Shown here piece after piece: positions 8,944 to 17,351 of a stretch of DNA of 64,000 nt. Position 1 is the first letter of the stretch; each line of letters starts with the position of its first letter. Origin of the DNA: Desulfitibacter alkalitolerans DSM 16504 (lineage in GTDB: Bacteria; Bacillota; DSM-16504; Desulfitibacterales; Desulfitibacteraceae); contig NZ_KK211100.1 of the NCBI RefSeq assembly GCF_000620305.1, forward strand, positions 52,467-116,466. Direction: 5' to 3'. Made by a program: the position numbers and the translations under genes. The notes beneath the pieces are model-generated. The model saw only the letters and a list, made by a program, of their open reading frames with translations. It made no database searches and was not told the origin of the DNA.

Positions 8944-10617
8944 ATGGGAGAAGAAAGAAAACAAGACTTGGCTGAGCAGTTCCATAATTGGCATGAAAAA
9001 ACAAATAATTTTGTGTCCAAAAGGCCTGAAAGAAGGGAAAACTTTTTTACAGAATCAAACATTCCTATTCAAAGAACATATACCCCCCTTGATTTAGATG
9101 GCTTCGACTATCTAGATAGCCTTGGAATGCCTGGCGAATATCCCTATACAAGAGGAGTCCAGCCTACAATGTACAGGGGTAGATATTGGACAATGCGCCA
9201 ATATGCAGGTTTTGGAACTGCGGAGGAAACAAATACTAGGTTTAAATACTTGTTGAAACAAGGGCAAACTGGCCTGAGTGTTGCTTTTGACTTGCCCACA
9301 CAAATAGGGTATGATTCTGACCATTATCTTGCCATGGGAGAAATTGGCAAGGTCGGTGTTGCAATAGACTCCCTGGCTGATATGGAAATTCTTTTTGATG
9401 GGATTCCCCTGGATAAGGTGAGCTGCTCCATGACTATTAATGCTCCAGCAGCTATATTGCTTGCCATGTATATTGTCGTGGCCGAAAAACAGGGGGTTTC
9501 TACTGATAAAATATCTGGGACAATCCAAAATGATATATTAAAGGAATATGTAGCCAGGGGAACCTATATATTCCCTCCAAAAGAATCTATGAAGCTAATC
9601 ACAGATATCTTTGCTTACTGTTCAAAAAATGTGCCAAACTGGAATACAATCAGCATTAGCGGTTATCATATACGGGAAGCAGGAGCAAATGCAGTTCAGG
9701 AAATAGCATTTACCCTGGCAAACGGCATAGCTTACGTAGAAGCTGCTGTTAAAGCCGGATTAGATGTGGATGATTTTGCCCCTCGCTTGTCCTTCTTTTT
9801 CAATGCACATACAAACTTCTTTGAAGAGGTCTGCAAATATAGAGCCGCCAGAAGACTTTGGGCTAGAATTATGAAGGAAAGGTTTGGAGCCAAGGACCCT
9901 AAATCTATGATGCTGCGCTTTCATACCCAGACAGGGGGCAGCACCTTAACTGCTCAACAGCCGGATGTAAATATTATGAGGGTTGCGTATCAAGCTTTAA
10001 GTGCGGTTCTTGGAGGAACACAGTCCCTGCACACCAATTCCAAGGATGAAGCCCTTGCTCTTCCTAATGAACATTCCGTTTTAATAGCCCTTAGAACACA
10101 ACAGGTTATTGCAGAAGAAATAGGGGTTGCAGACAGTGTTGATCCCCTTGCCGGTTCTTATTTTATTGAAAAACTTACAAATGAAATTGAAAAACAGGCT
10201 GTGGAATACATTAAGAGAATTGATGAGTTAGGTGGGTCTCCTAAAGCAATTGAAGAAGGCTTTATTCAAAGGGAAATACAGGATAATGCCTATAAATATC
10301 AAAGATCTGTTGAAAGTAATGAAAAGGTAGTAATTGGAGTTAACAAGTACGTAATTGATGAAAAACCTCCAACTGACTTACAAAAATTAGATCCAGAAAT
10401 TGCCCAAAGACAATTACAAAAGCTGCAGGGTGTTAAATCAAACAGGGATTCTCAAAAGGTATCTGCTTGTTTAGAAAGGTTAAAAGAAGCTGCCAGCACC
10501 ACAGATAACCTAATACCTTATATTTTAGAGGCTGTAAAGAATTATGCTACTTTGGGTGAAATGTGCGGAGTTCTTAGAGATGTTTATGGAGAATATGAAC
10601 AAAGGATCAATTTTTAA
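8944..10617 (+). CDS. mcmA1: methylmalonyl-CoA mutase, large (substrate-binding) subunit
   Basis: 557 residues; ATG preceded by AGGAGGACTGTAATC. This is the TIM-barrel acyl-CoA mutase domain only, the cobalamin domain being encoded separately as in archaea and Pelotomaculum-type bacteria. Motifs: [15 protein letters not shown] and [20 protein letters not shown] near 95-125, TMTINAPA-like [45 protein letters not shown] and GGTQSLHTN. It rearranges (R)-methylmalonyl-CoA to succinyl-CoA with adenosylcobalamin. The YPYTRGVQP motif and absence of IcmF-type features favour MCM over isobutyryl-CoA mutase, and the operon (epimerase, sucCD) agrees. Confidence 0.94.
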   Translation: MGEERKQDLAEQFHNWHEKTNNFVSKRPERRENFFTESNIPIQRTYTPLDLDGFDYLDSLGMPGEYPYTRGVQPTMYRGRYWTMRQYAGFGTAEETNTRFKYLLKQGQTGLSVAFDLPTQIGYDSDHYLAMGEIGKVGVAIDSLADMEILFDGIPLDKVSCSMTINAPAAILLAMYIVVAEKQGVSTDKISGTIQNDILKEYVARGTYIFPPKESMKLITDIFAYCSKNVPNWNTISISGYHIREAGANAVQEIAFTLANGIAYVEAAVKAGLDVDDFAPRLSFFFNAHTNFFEEVCKYRAARRLWARIMKERFGAKDPKSMMLRFHTQTGGSTLTAQQPDVNIMRVAYQALSAVLGGTQSLHTNSKDEALALPNEHSVLIALRTQQVIAEEIGVADSVDPLAGSYFIEKLTNEIEKQAVEYIKRIDELGGSPKAIEEGFIQREIQDNAYKYQRSVESNEKVVIGVNKYVIDEKPPTDLQKLDPEIAQRQLQKLQGVKSNRDSQKVSACLERLKEAASTTDNLIPYILEAVKNYATLGEMCGVLRDVYGEYEQRINF

Positions 10618-10638
10618 TAGGGGAGGTTCCACTGGATT

Positions 10639-11034
10639 ATGGATAAACATATTAGAGTTCTAGTAGCCAAGGCTGGATTAGATGGACACGATAGAGGTGC
10701 AAAGATAATTGCCCAGGCCTTAAGAGATGCTGGTATGGAAGTGATATATACAGGCCTTAGACAAACACCAGAACAAATAGTTATGACAGCTTTACAGGAG
10801 GATGTACAGGTAATAGGAATAAGCTGCCTTTCAGGAGCACATATGCACTTGATGCCCCCCATTGTTGAAAAGCTTAAGGAAAGTGAAGCTTCTGATATAA
10901 TGGTATTACTTGGTGGAGTAATACCGGCAGAAGATATTCCTGACCTTAAAAAAGTTGGGGTTAAAGAAATTTTTACACCAGGGACGCCCACCTCCAAGGT
11001 GGTTGAGTTTATTAAGAATAATGTTCAAATATAA
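10639..11034 (+). CDS. mcmA2: methylmalonyl-CoA mutase, cobalamin-binding subunit
   Basis: 131 residues; start ATG 10639 with GGGGAGGTTCC upstream. B12-binding domain with the base-off signature D15-G-H17-D-R-G20, in which His17 should ligate cobalt, then GISCLSGAH and LLGGVIP, which line the nucleotide tail. Pairs with the large subunit encoded just upstream. No MeaB-type GTPase chaperone gene, often next to mutase genes, is found in this operon. Confidence 0.95.
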   Translation: MDKHIRVLVAKAGLDGHDRGAKIIAQALRDAGMEVIYTGLRQTPEQIVMTALQEDVQVIGISCLSGAHMHLMPPIVEKLKESEASDIMVLLGGVIPAEDIPDLKKVGVKEIFTPGTPTSKVVEFIKNNVQI

Positions 11035-11052
11035 TTGGTAAGGAGATTTTTT

Positions 11053-11454
11053 ATGATAAGCAAAATAGATCACATTGGTATAGCTGTATCCAATATTGAT
11101 GAAGCCAAAAAGCTTTATGAAGAGGTTTTTGGGTTAGAGGTTTCAGGTATAGAAGTGGTTGAAGAGCAAAAGGTTAAGGTAGCCTTTATACCAACTGGCA
11201 ACAGCAAGATTGAATTACTAGAAAGTACAGATCCAGAAGGACCCGTCGCAAAGTATTTGGCAAAAAGGGGTGAGGGTATTCAGCACATGGCTTTAAGAGT
11301 AACTAACATAAAAGAAGCCCTTGAAGAGGTTAAATTCAAGGGAATTCGTGTAATCGATGAAAAGCCAAGATATGGGGCAGGAGGAGCAAAAATCGCTTTC
11401 TTACATCCAAAGGATACCAATGGTGTCTTAATTGAGCTTTGTGAAAGAGAATAG
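11053..11454 (+). CDS. mce: methylmalonyl-CoA epimerase
   Basis: 133 residues from ATG 11053 (AAGGAGATTTTTT upstream). A vicinal-oxygen-chelate fold protein with two beta-alpha-beta repeats. Metal ligands expected at H7 (KIDHIGIAV), H in GIQHMAL and the Glu in VLIELCE. Converts (S)- to (R)-methylmalonyl-CoA, so linking propionyl-CoA carboxylation products to the mutase. Lies between the mutase subunits and fumarase in the same operon with gaps of 18 bases on each side. Confidence 0.94.
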   Translation: MISKIDHIGIAVSNIDEAKKLYEEVFGLEVSGIEVVEEQKVKVAFIPTGNSKIELLESTDPEGPVAKYLAKRGEGIQHMALRVTNIKEALEEVKFKGIRVIDEKPRYGAGGAKIAFLHPKDTNGVLIELCERE

Positions 11455-11471
11455 TATTGGAGGAGAAGCTA

Positions 11472-12311
11472 ATGAGAAAAATAGAATTCAAAGAAATTGT
11501 AAATGCTATTGCTGAACTATGTATAAAAATCAATTATGAATTAGACGAGGACGTTATAGATAGCTTTACCAAATCGCTTGCTGCTGAGAAATCTCCTGTG
11601 GGAAGAGAAGTTTTAGAATTATTAATTAAAAATGCAAAAATAGCCAAGGATGAGCAGGTTCCCATGTGTCAAGATACTGGTACAGCTGTTGTCTTTATAG
11701 AGCTAGGCCAAGATGTAATAATAAAGGGCGGAAACCTAACAGAAGCTGTTGAAGAAGGGGTACGAAAGGGCTATTTAGAAGGCTACCTACGGAAATCAAT
11801 GTGCAATCCCTTTACAAGGGCTAATACTGGCGATAATTGCCCTCCAATCATTCACACCCAGATAGTACCTGGTGATAGGCTTGCAGTTTCAATTGCAGCC
11901 AAGGGTGGAGGCAGTGAAAACATGAGTCGTCTTGCCATGCTTACTCCATCAGAGGGAATAGAAGGTATAAAAAAGTTTGTAATTGAAACTGTGGATAAAG
12001 CAGGCCCTAACCCATGCCCACCACTAGTAGTAGGCATTGGAGTAGGCGGGAACTTTGAAACCTGTGCAATTTTAGCAAAAAAAGCCTTAATGAGAAAGCT
12101 AGGTGAACCTAGTAAAGATGAAACTGCTGCAAGACTAGAAAAAGAATTATTATCTGAATTAAACAAAACTGGCATTGGCCCATCGGGTTTTGGCGGCACA
12201 ACCACAGTCATTGGAGTACACATTGATGTAATGCCATGCCATATAGCCAGTTTTCCAGTTGCTGTAAACTTAAACTGCCATGCAGCAAGACATGGAAAAG
12301 TTGTATTATAG
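11472..12311 (+). CDS. fumA: fumarate hydratase class I, alpha subunit
   Basis: 279 residues from ATG 11472; GGAGGAG sits nine bases upstream. An in-frame TTG at 11457 would overlap that ribosome site and is less likely. It carries the 4Fe-4S-binding cysteines, including C66 in PMCQDTGTA, C in SMCNPFTRAN and the C in GNFETCA. Iron-sulfur fumarase of the two-subunit kind found in anaerobes; hydrates fumarate to malate together with the next gene product. Oxygen-labile cluster expected. Confidence 0.94.
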   Translation: MRKIEFKEIVNAIAELCIKINYELDEDVIDSFTKSLAAEKSPVGREVLELLIKNAKIAKDEQVPMCQDTGTAVVFIELGQDVIIKGGNLTEAVEEGVRKGYLEGYLRKSMCNPFTRANTGDNCPPIIHTQIVPGDRLAVSIAAKGGGSENMSRLAMLTPSEGIEGIKKFVIETVDKAGPNPCPPLVVGIGVGGNFETCAILAKKALMRKLGEPSKDETAARLEKELLSELNKTGIGPSGFGGTTTVIGVHIDVMPCHIASFPVAVNLNCHAARHGKVVL

Positions 12312-12326
12312 GGAGGAGTTTATACT

Positions 12327-12884
12327 ATGGAAGAGATTAGAATTAGTACACCCCTGGACACTGAAACTGTTTGTAAGCTAAAAACAGGTGACAAAGTATT
12401 AATTTCTGGACCAATTTATACAGCCAGAGATGCAGCTCACAAAAGAATGATTGACATGCTAAAAAAGGGAGAAGAGCTTCCCTTTGATATAAAAGGACAG
12501 GTAATCTACTATGTAGGGCCAACTCCCCCAAAACCTGGCAGGGTAATTGGTTCAGCCGGACCAACCACTAGTACAAGAATGGACGCCTATGCACCAGAAT
12601 TATTAAAATTAGGATTAAAGGGAATGATAGGAAAAGGCTTGCGATCCCAGAATGTAAAGGATGCCATTTCCAAGTACAAGGGAGTTTATTTTGCCGGTGT
12701 AGGGGGAGCAGCAGCGGTCATATCAAAGTCAATAATATCTGCCAAATTAATTGCCTTTGAAGATTTAGGCCCCGAGGCTATACGAGAGCTGGTTGTAAAA
12801 GATTTTCCTGCTGTAGTTGTAAACGACTGCCATGGAGGAGATTTATATATAGAAGGAAGAGAACAGTTCTTAAGCAATTCCTAA
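12327..12884 (+). CDS. fumB: fumarate hydratase class I, beta subunit
   Basis: 185 residues; GGGAGGAG upstream. C-terminal domain of class I fumarase/L(+)-tartrate dehydratase: GDKVLISGPIYTARDAAHKR, YYVGPTPPKPGRVIGSAGPTTS, MIGKG and VNDCHGGD. Follows fumA by 15 bases. Tartrate dehydratase is the alternative within this family, but the operon of succinate and methylmalonyl enzymes supports fumarase. It is the last gene before a strong hairpin. Confidence 0.93.
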   Translation: MEEIRISTPLDTETVCKLKTGDKVLISGPIYTARDAAHKRMIDMLKKGEELPFDIKGQVIYYVGPTPPKPGRVIGSAGPTTSTRMDAYAPELLKLGLKGMIGKGLRSQNVKDAISKYKGVYFAGVGGAAAVISKSIISAKLIAFEDLGPEAIRELVVKDFPAVVVNDCHGGDLYIEGREQFLSNS

Positions 12885-12917
12885 GATGATTAGATTCTAA
12901 ATACTTGTACTTATATA

Positions 12918-12967
12918 AAAACTCCCTGCATAGACATATATTAAAGCTTGTCTACAGGGAGTTTTTT
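12918..12967 (+). terminator. terminator hairpin after fumB that holds the next gene's ribosome site
   Basis: Outer stem AAAACTCCCTG (12918-12928) with CAGGGAGTTTT (12955-12965), a two-base bulge, inner stem TAGACA (12931-12936) with TGTCTA (12949-12954), followed by T6 ending at 12967. The downstream arm contains AGGGAG at 12956-12961, six bases before the ATG at 12968. Confidence 0.8.
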
Positions 12968-13540
12968 ATGGATTTAATAATTTCTATTTTAATAACCTTG
13001 GCCATTGGCATTATTCCCATAAAAAAGATATTTACAAGGGTTTTCTTTTCCCATAGAGATTTATTCATGGATTATTATGATCTTAAAAAGTGTTATGGTG
13101 TATGGGGTCATGTATCATATTTTCTACCTTTGCTAGATTTTTTAAAAGCACCAGCACTATATTACTATTTGAACCTGCTGGATCTTCATGGAAATACCTT
13201 ATTAATCATCATTCTAATTGCCTTATGGCTTGCAAATCCCTTGAGTGATTTATTTTATGGAAGAGGTATGAGCATTTTCCTAGGTATTTTTTTAGTTGTC
13301 AACATGGAAATTTTTAAAATTATCTTTCTAATATATATGTCATTGTTACTTTTAAGTCGATATCAAAGTGCAGCCAGCTTCCTGACAGGAGCTGCAGCAG
13401 TTCCTATTGTTATATACAGTAAGAGTTATACATTAATTGAGCTGTTTCTGGTTGCAGTATTTTCATGTATTGTAGTATATCATTATAAAGGTTCCTTTTA
13501 CCAAATATTAAATAAGAGATTTTTTCACCTTTCCTCTTAA
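12968..13540 (+). CDS. PlsY-like multi-spanning membrane protein
   Basis: 190 residues from ATG 12968, immediately after the T-run of the hairpin. Several hydrophobic helices; the order and motifs recall the glycerol-3-phosphate acyltransferase PlsY but are eroded: N-terminal IIPIKKIF where PlsY has GSIPFGY, an YGRGMSIFLG where PlsY has GGKGVAT, and SRYQSAASFLTGAAAVPI matching the PlsY SRYxSLxSI loop, ending in HYKG. The key Gly/Ser/Asn residues of loop one (GSGNxGATN) are not seen, so it may be non-catalytic or act on another substrate. Family call is tentative. Translation may depend on opening the hairpin that hides AGGGAG. Confidence 0.55.
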   Translation: MDLIISILITLAIGIIPIKKIFTRVFFSHRDLFMDYYDLKKCYGVWGHVSYFLPLLDFLKAPALYYYLNLLDLHGNTLLIIILIALWLANPLSDLFYGRGMSIFLGIFLVVNMEIFKIIFLIYMSLLLLSRYQSAASFLTGAAAVPIVIYSKSYTLIELFLVAVFSCIVVYHYKGSFYQILNKRFFHLSS

Positions 13541-13584
13541 CTTGAATAAGATAATAGAGAACTTCAGTCAAGGAGGGGAAGGAC

Positions 13585-13653
13585 ATGAAAGTCTATTTTA
13601 TTCCGGTTCCAGGTTTTCTAAAGAATATTTTGAGAAAAATTCTAAAGCAATAA
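13585..13653 (+). CDS. spoVM: SpoVM-like small sporulation peptide
   Basis: A 22-residue reading frame with a strong ribosome site (AAGGAGGGGAAGGAC). It begins MKVYFIPVPGFLKN and continues as an amphipathic basic helix. Compared with B. subtilis SpoVM as remembered, identities include M1, K2, Y4, I6, P9, F11, L12, I15, R17 and L20, including the Pro9 that sets its membrane-curvature binding. SpoVM sits on the convex forespore membrane and anchors the spore coat. Followed by a terminator, so monocistronic. The length is a few residues shorter than the usual 26. Confidence 0.75.
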   Translation: MKVYFIPVPGFLKNILRKILKQ

Positions 13654-13670
13654 AGAAGTGATAAAAACTA

Positions 13671-13702
13671 AAAGAGGGCAGTTCCTTAACCGCCCTCTTT
13701 TT
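13671..13702. terminator. bidirectional terminator between spoVM and TIGR04086-like gene
   Basis: Stem AAAGAGGGC (13671-13679) with GCCCTCTTT (13692-13700), T-run on the plus side and A-run on the other. Confidence 0.8.
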
Positions 13703-13712
13703 GTATATACTA

Positions 13713-14105
13713 TTATTTTTCTGATACTCCAAAGATGCCTCCAAGGGCACCTGCCACTAAACACAACCCTAATTGCTTTACAATGGCTGAAAAGGTTATG
13801 GTTGTGCCATCAAAAATAGCTATGATGCCTGTTAAAACAAAAAAAGTTAACCCAACACTAGCACCAAATAAAAGACCTTTTGACCCAACACTCTTGGCTG
13901 TAATTCGTCCTCCCCAAAAAACGCTTACAACAATAATCACAGCCGATAATGCAGAAAGCATGGTTTCCTGCATTGGTGTGAAGAAAAAGATTATCCCAAG
14001 AATTACCGAAAGTGCTATTGCAAGAATGACACTATTTAGTAATCCATTTAAAATAGGATGGAACTTAAAACTAGTTAATCTTGGTATATTTCTAAGAGAT
14101 GGCAT
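13713..14105 (-). CDS. TIGR04086-like small membrane protein
   Basis: 130 residues; ATG 14105 has GGGGAGG upstream, better than an in-frame start at 14126. Four hydrophobic segments, typical of the TIGR04086/YrzE-type clostridial membrane family: VILAIALSVILGIIFFF, LSAVIIVVSVFWGGRITAKSVGSKGLLFGASVG, and a last glycine-rich helix GLCLVAGALGGIFG. Function unknown. Convergent with spoVM across a shared terminator; divergent from the activase operon. Confidence 0.65.
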   Translation of the reverse strand: MPSLRNIPRLTSFKFHPILNGLLNSVILAIALSVILGIIFFFTPMQETMLSALSAVIIVVSVFWGGRITAKSVGSKGLLFGASVGLTFFVLTGIIAIFDGTTITFSAIVKQLGLCLVAGALGGIFGVSEK

Positions 14106-14279
14106 ATTAAAACCTCCCCAAAACATATTTTGTTAGATTGTATGCCGCAAAACCACAATTATGCTTTTTATATCTTAAAATCACTGGCTAACTGAAAGGT
14201 TTTTATAAATGGATGTCGAATTAAAAACAGGTAATTTACTAGTATACAGCCTTTTATTATAGACATGGAGGAAGCATTA

Positions 14280-15251
14280 ATGAAAATTGGATATCCAGCC
14301 ACCCTTACGTATTATACACATTTTCTATTATGGAAAAGCTTCTTTAATTCTCTTGGTCATGAGGTGATTATCTCCCCAAAGACATCAAAAAATATACTTG
14401 AAAGCGGTGTTAAAGATACTGTTACCGATGCATGTATTCCCATAAAAATCTTACATGGTCATGTAAGTGCTTTAATAGGAAAAGTTGATCTTGTTTTCAT
14501 TCCCAGAATGGTTAGTATTGTTAAGGATGAAACCTTTTGCCCCAAGTTTTTAGGTCTGCCTGAAATGGTACAGTACTCAATTGAAAATGTACCAAAAATT
14601 CTTTCCCCACAGATAGAGCTTAAGCATGGCTTTTGGCAAATATATAAGGTATTAAAGTCATTGGGCCAACAATTAGGCGCAACAAAAAAAGAGGTTTATA
14701 AGGCAATATTTAAAGCCATGAAGACCCAATTTAAATATGAAAAGCTGCTGGTATCTGGTGTCCTCCCTAAAGAGGCAATTGATATTATTGCAGAAAATAA
14801 AACCGCTGAGGTAAAGGAAAAAGCATGGGGAATTAACCTGGCAATATTGGGTTATCCCTATCAGGTTTATGATTCCTATATTACTGTGAACATGCTGGAA
14901 AACCTTGAAAAAATGGGTGTTAATATATGGACTTGTGAAATGGTACCCCACAGCAAGCAAAAAAAATATAGAAATGTCCTGCCAAAAGAGTTATTCTGGT
15001 ACTATAGCAATATTGTTATGAGATCCACATATTATTATTTAAAAGATAAGAGGATGGATGGTATTATACATGTTACTGCTTTTGGCTGCGGCCCTGACGC
15101 CATGCTGGACAAATTAATGGAACTAGAATGTAAAAGCCATAATGTACCATACATTAGTATCACAATTGATGAACATACAGGTGAGGCAGGCATATTAACA
15201 CGATTAGAGGCATTTGTAGACATGTTAAAAATACGGAGGGGTTTTAATTGA
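14280..15251 (+). CDS. acyl-CoA dehydratase activase-related protein (DUF2229-like)
   Basis: 323 residues from ATG 14280, with GGAGG eight bases upstream. MKIGYPATLTYYTHFLLWKS opens a DUF2229-type domain; features include GHEVIISPKTSKNILESGV, TDACIPIKILHGHV and AFGCGPDAMLDKLMELE, with cysteines that could bind an Fe-S cluster. In many Clostridia this domain is fused in one large protein with a BadF ATPase; here the pieces are three adjacent genes. It overlaps the next gene by four bases, so translation is probably coupled. Substrate is unknown. Confidence 0.8.
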   Translation: MKIGYPATLTYYTHFLLWKSFFNSLGHEVIISPKTSKNILESGVKDTVTDACIPIKILHGHVSALIGKVDLVFIPRMVSIVKDETFCPKFLGLPEMVQYSIENVPKILSPQIELKHGFWQIYKVLKSLGQQLGATKKEVYKAIFKAMKTQFKYEKLLVSGVLPKEAIDIIAENKTAEVKEKAWGINLAILGYPYQVYDSYITVNMLENLEKMGVNIWTCEMVPHSKQKKYRNVLPKELFWYYSNIVMRSTYYYLKDKRMDGIIHVTAFGCGPDAMLDKLMELECKSHNVPYISITIDEHTGEAGILTRLEAFVDMLKIRRGFN

Positions 15252-16357
15252 AAGTTTCATTTCCTCATATGGGAACTTCACATATCGCTTTTAAGCAATT
15301 CGTAGAAAGATTAGGTCATGAACCTATAATTCCCCCTACCCCCAGCAAAAAAACCTTAAGCTACGGAGTTCAGTATTCACCGGAGTTTGCATGTATACCC
15401 TTTAAAGTCCTTATGGGAACATACGTGGAGGTTCTGGAAAAAGGTGCTGAAATGATCATATCTTCTGGGGGACACGGTCCATGTAGAGCAGGTCTCTACG
15501 GAATGCTTCACGAAAAAATTTTAAAGGATGCAGGTTATGATTTTGAAATGGTTATTTTAGATGCTCCTTTAAAAAAGCCCATGGAATTTATTAACAATAT
15601 AAATAGGATTATTAAACCCAATAAAATTAGCTGGTATAGATTTATCCAAGAATTTAAATTTGGCTGGTCTAAACTGAAAGTCCTGGACATGGTAGAGGCT
15701 TACTCACACAAAATCAGACCCTATGAGGTAATTAAAGGTCAAACAACCAGAAACTTTAATAAAGTATTAACACTAATAGCACAGGCCCAAACCCCTGACG
15801 AATTGGAAGAAGCCAGGCATCAAGGAATTAATATTCTCGATGAGGTAGAGCAGGATAGGTCTAGAACACCTTTAAAGGTAGGAATAATAGGCGAAATTTA
15901 TGTTGTCATTGAACCCTTCATGAACTTTGACATTCAGGTATTACTTGGTGAAATGGGTGTTGAAACACATCGTTCCATCTATTTAACCCAGTGGACAAAG
16001 GACAATGCTGCTAATGGAAAAGGTGAATTAGACGTAATAGCATGTGCCCCTCCTTATCTCAACCAAAAAGTTGGAGGGCATGGAATAATTTCAATAGGAG
16101 AAACAGTATTTTATGCAAAAAGTGGTTATGATGGAGTGATACAATTAGCTCCTTTTACATGTATTCCAGAAATAGTAGCAAAAAGCATAATTCCGCAGAT
16201 TACAAAGGATTATGGAATACCTGTTCTTTCTCTAACAATTGATGAACAAACTGCAAAAGCAGGTGTTCAAACAAGACTTGAAGCCTTTATTGACTTAATG
16301 CTTCACCAACGTTCTGTAAAGGGAGGAAAATCACGTGAAATGCTTCTTGGGAGTTGA
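15248..16357 (+). CDS. acyl-CoA dehydratase activase-related protein, second subunit
   Basis: 369 residues, TTG start at 15248 (GGAGGGG upstream). It resembles the other half of the large activase-related proteins: MGTSHIAFKQFVERLGHEPIIPP, PEFACIPFKVLMGTYVE, SSGGHGPCRAGLYG, VGIIGEIYVVIEPFMN, and a closing FTCIPEIVAKS followed by LTIDEQTAKAGVQTRLEAFID. That last motif repeats the TIDEHTGEAGILTRLEAFVD end of the preceding protein, suggesting the two arose by duplication. Cysteines in FACIP, HGPCR and FTCIP are candidate cluster ligands. It overlaps the ATPase gene by 23 bases. Confidence 0.8.
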   Translation: MKVSFPHMGTSHIAFKQFVERLGHEPIIPPTPSKKTLSYGVQYSPEFACIPFKVLMGTYVEVLEKGAEMIISSGGHGPCRAGLYGMLHEKILKDAGYDFEMVILDAPLKKPMEFINNINRIIKPNKISWYRFIQEFKFGWSKLKVLDMVEAYSHKIRPYEVIKGQTTRNFNKVLTLIAQAQTPDELEEARHQGINILDEVEQDRSRTPLKVGIIGEIYVVIEPFMNFDIQVLLGEMGVETHRSIYLTQWTKDNAANGKGELDVIACAPPYLNQKVGGHGIISIGETVFYAKSGYDGVIQLAPFTCIPEIVAKSIIPQITKDYGIPVLSLTIDEQTAKAGVQTRLEAFIDLMLHQRSVKGGKSREMLLGS

Positions 16358-17297
16358 CGTGGGTTCTGTCAGTACAAATATTGTTGTGTTAGACGAAGTT
16401 TTAAATGTTGCTGAGTCACTTTATTTACGAACTCAAGGTAACCCTATCAATGCAATTACCAGGGGCCTGAAGCATATTGAAGAAAAATTACCAAATAACG
16501 TTGAAGTTATGGGTGTGGGTACTACAGGAAGTGGAAGAATCCTGGCAGGTGTTATAATTGGAGCCGACATAATCAAAAACGAAATTACTGCCCATGCTGT
16601 TGCTGCTTCCAGGGAGGTTCCAGATGCACAAACTGTAATAGAAATTGGAGGTCAGGATTCCAAAATTATTATTTTAAGAGATGGTATAGTGGTTGACTTT
16701 GCCATGAACACAGTATGTGCTGCAGGAACAGGTTCCTTCTTGGACCAACAGGCCTCGCGCCTGGGAATACCTATAGAAAGTTTTGGAGAAATGGCATTAA
16801 AGTCCACAGTACCGGTTAGAATAGCTGGTAGATGTACAGTTTTTGCTGAATCCGATATGATCCATAAACAACAAATGGGTCACAAAAAAGAAGACATTAT
16901 TAAGGGTTTATGCGATGCCCTTGTAAGAAATTACCTCAATAATGTTGGTAAAGGCAAGGAGATACAACCAACCATTGTATTCCAGGGAGGAGTTGCAGCA
17001 AATAAGGGAATCCATAAGGCTTTCGAAGAACAGCTTAAAAAGGATATTGTAATACCACCAAACTTTGCTGTTATGGGTGCCATTGGTGCCGCTCTTCTTG
17101 CTAAACAGCATGTCAAAGTAAATAATACTAACACCAAATTTAAAGGGTTTCAGGTCAGCGAATTAGAGTATGATGCTTCTAGTTTTGAATGCACCGGGTG
17201 TTCTAACTTATGTGAAGTTATAAACATCAAAAATAATGAGCAGATAATTGCAAGATGGGGAAGCAGATGCGGCAAATGGGAAACCATGGTTATTTAA
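16335..17297 (+). CDS. BadF/HgdC-type ATPase, acyl-CoA dehydratase activase
   Basis: 320 residues; ATG lies 23 bases inside the previous gene, with AGGGAGG nearby. ASKHA-fold ATPase: phosphate-1 motif LGVDVGSVSTNIVVLD at residues 5-20, IEIGGQDSKII, VCAAGTGSFLDQQASRLG (the cluster-binding region of HgdC includes this Cys), and GGVAANKG. The C-terminal extension adds ECTGCSNLC and SRCGKW, more cysteines than a plain HgdC. Such proteins use ATP to push one low-potential electron into a 2-hydroxyacyl-CoA dehydratase or a related Fe-S partner. The usual dehydratase alpha/beta subunits are not next to it, so the true partner may be the two upstream proteins. Confidence 0.85.
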   Translation: MKCFLGVDVGSVSTNIVVLDEVLNVAESLYLRTQGNPINAITRGLKHIEEKLPNNVEVMGVGTTGSGRILAGVIIGADIIKNEITAHAVAASREVPDAQTVIEIGGQDSKIIILRDGIVVDFAMNTVCAAGTGSFLDQQASRLGIPIESFGEMALKSTVPVRIAGRCTVFAESDMIHKQQMGHKKEDIIKGLCDALVRNYLNNVGKGKEIQPTIVFQGGVAANKGIHKAFEEQLKKDIVIPPNFAVMGAIGAALLAKQHVKVNNTNTKFKGFQVSELEYDASSFECTGCSNLCEVINIKNNEQIIARWGSRCGKWETMVI

Positions 17298-17351
17298 GAG
17301 GTGCTTGTGTTTGTTATTACCATTAAATAAATATAAAGGAGTAAACTAAAA

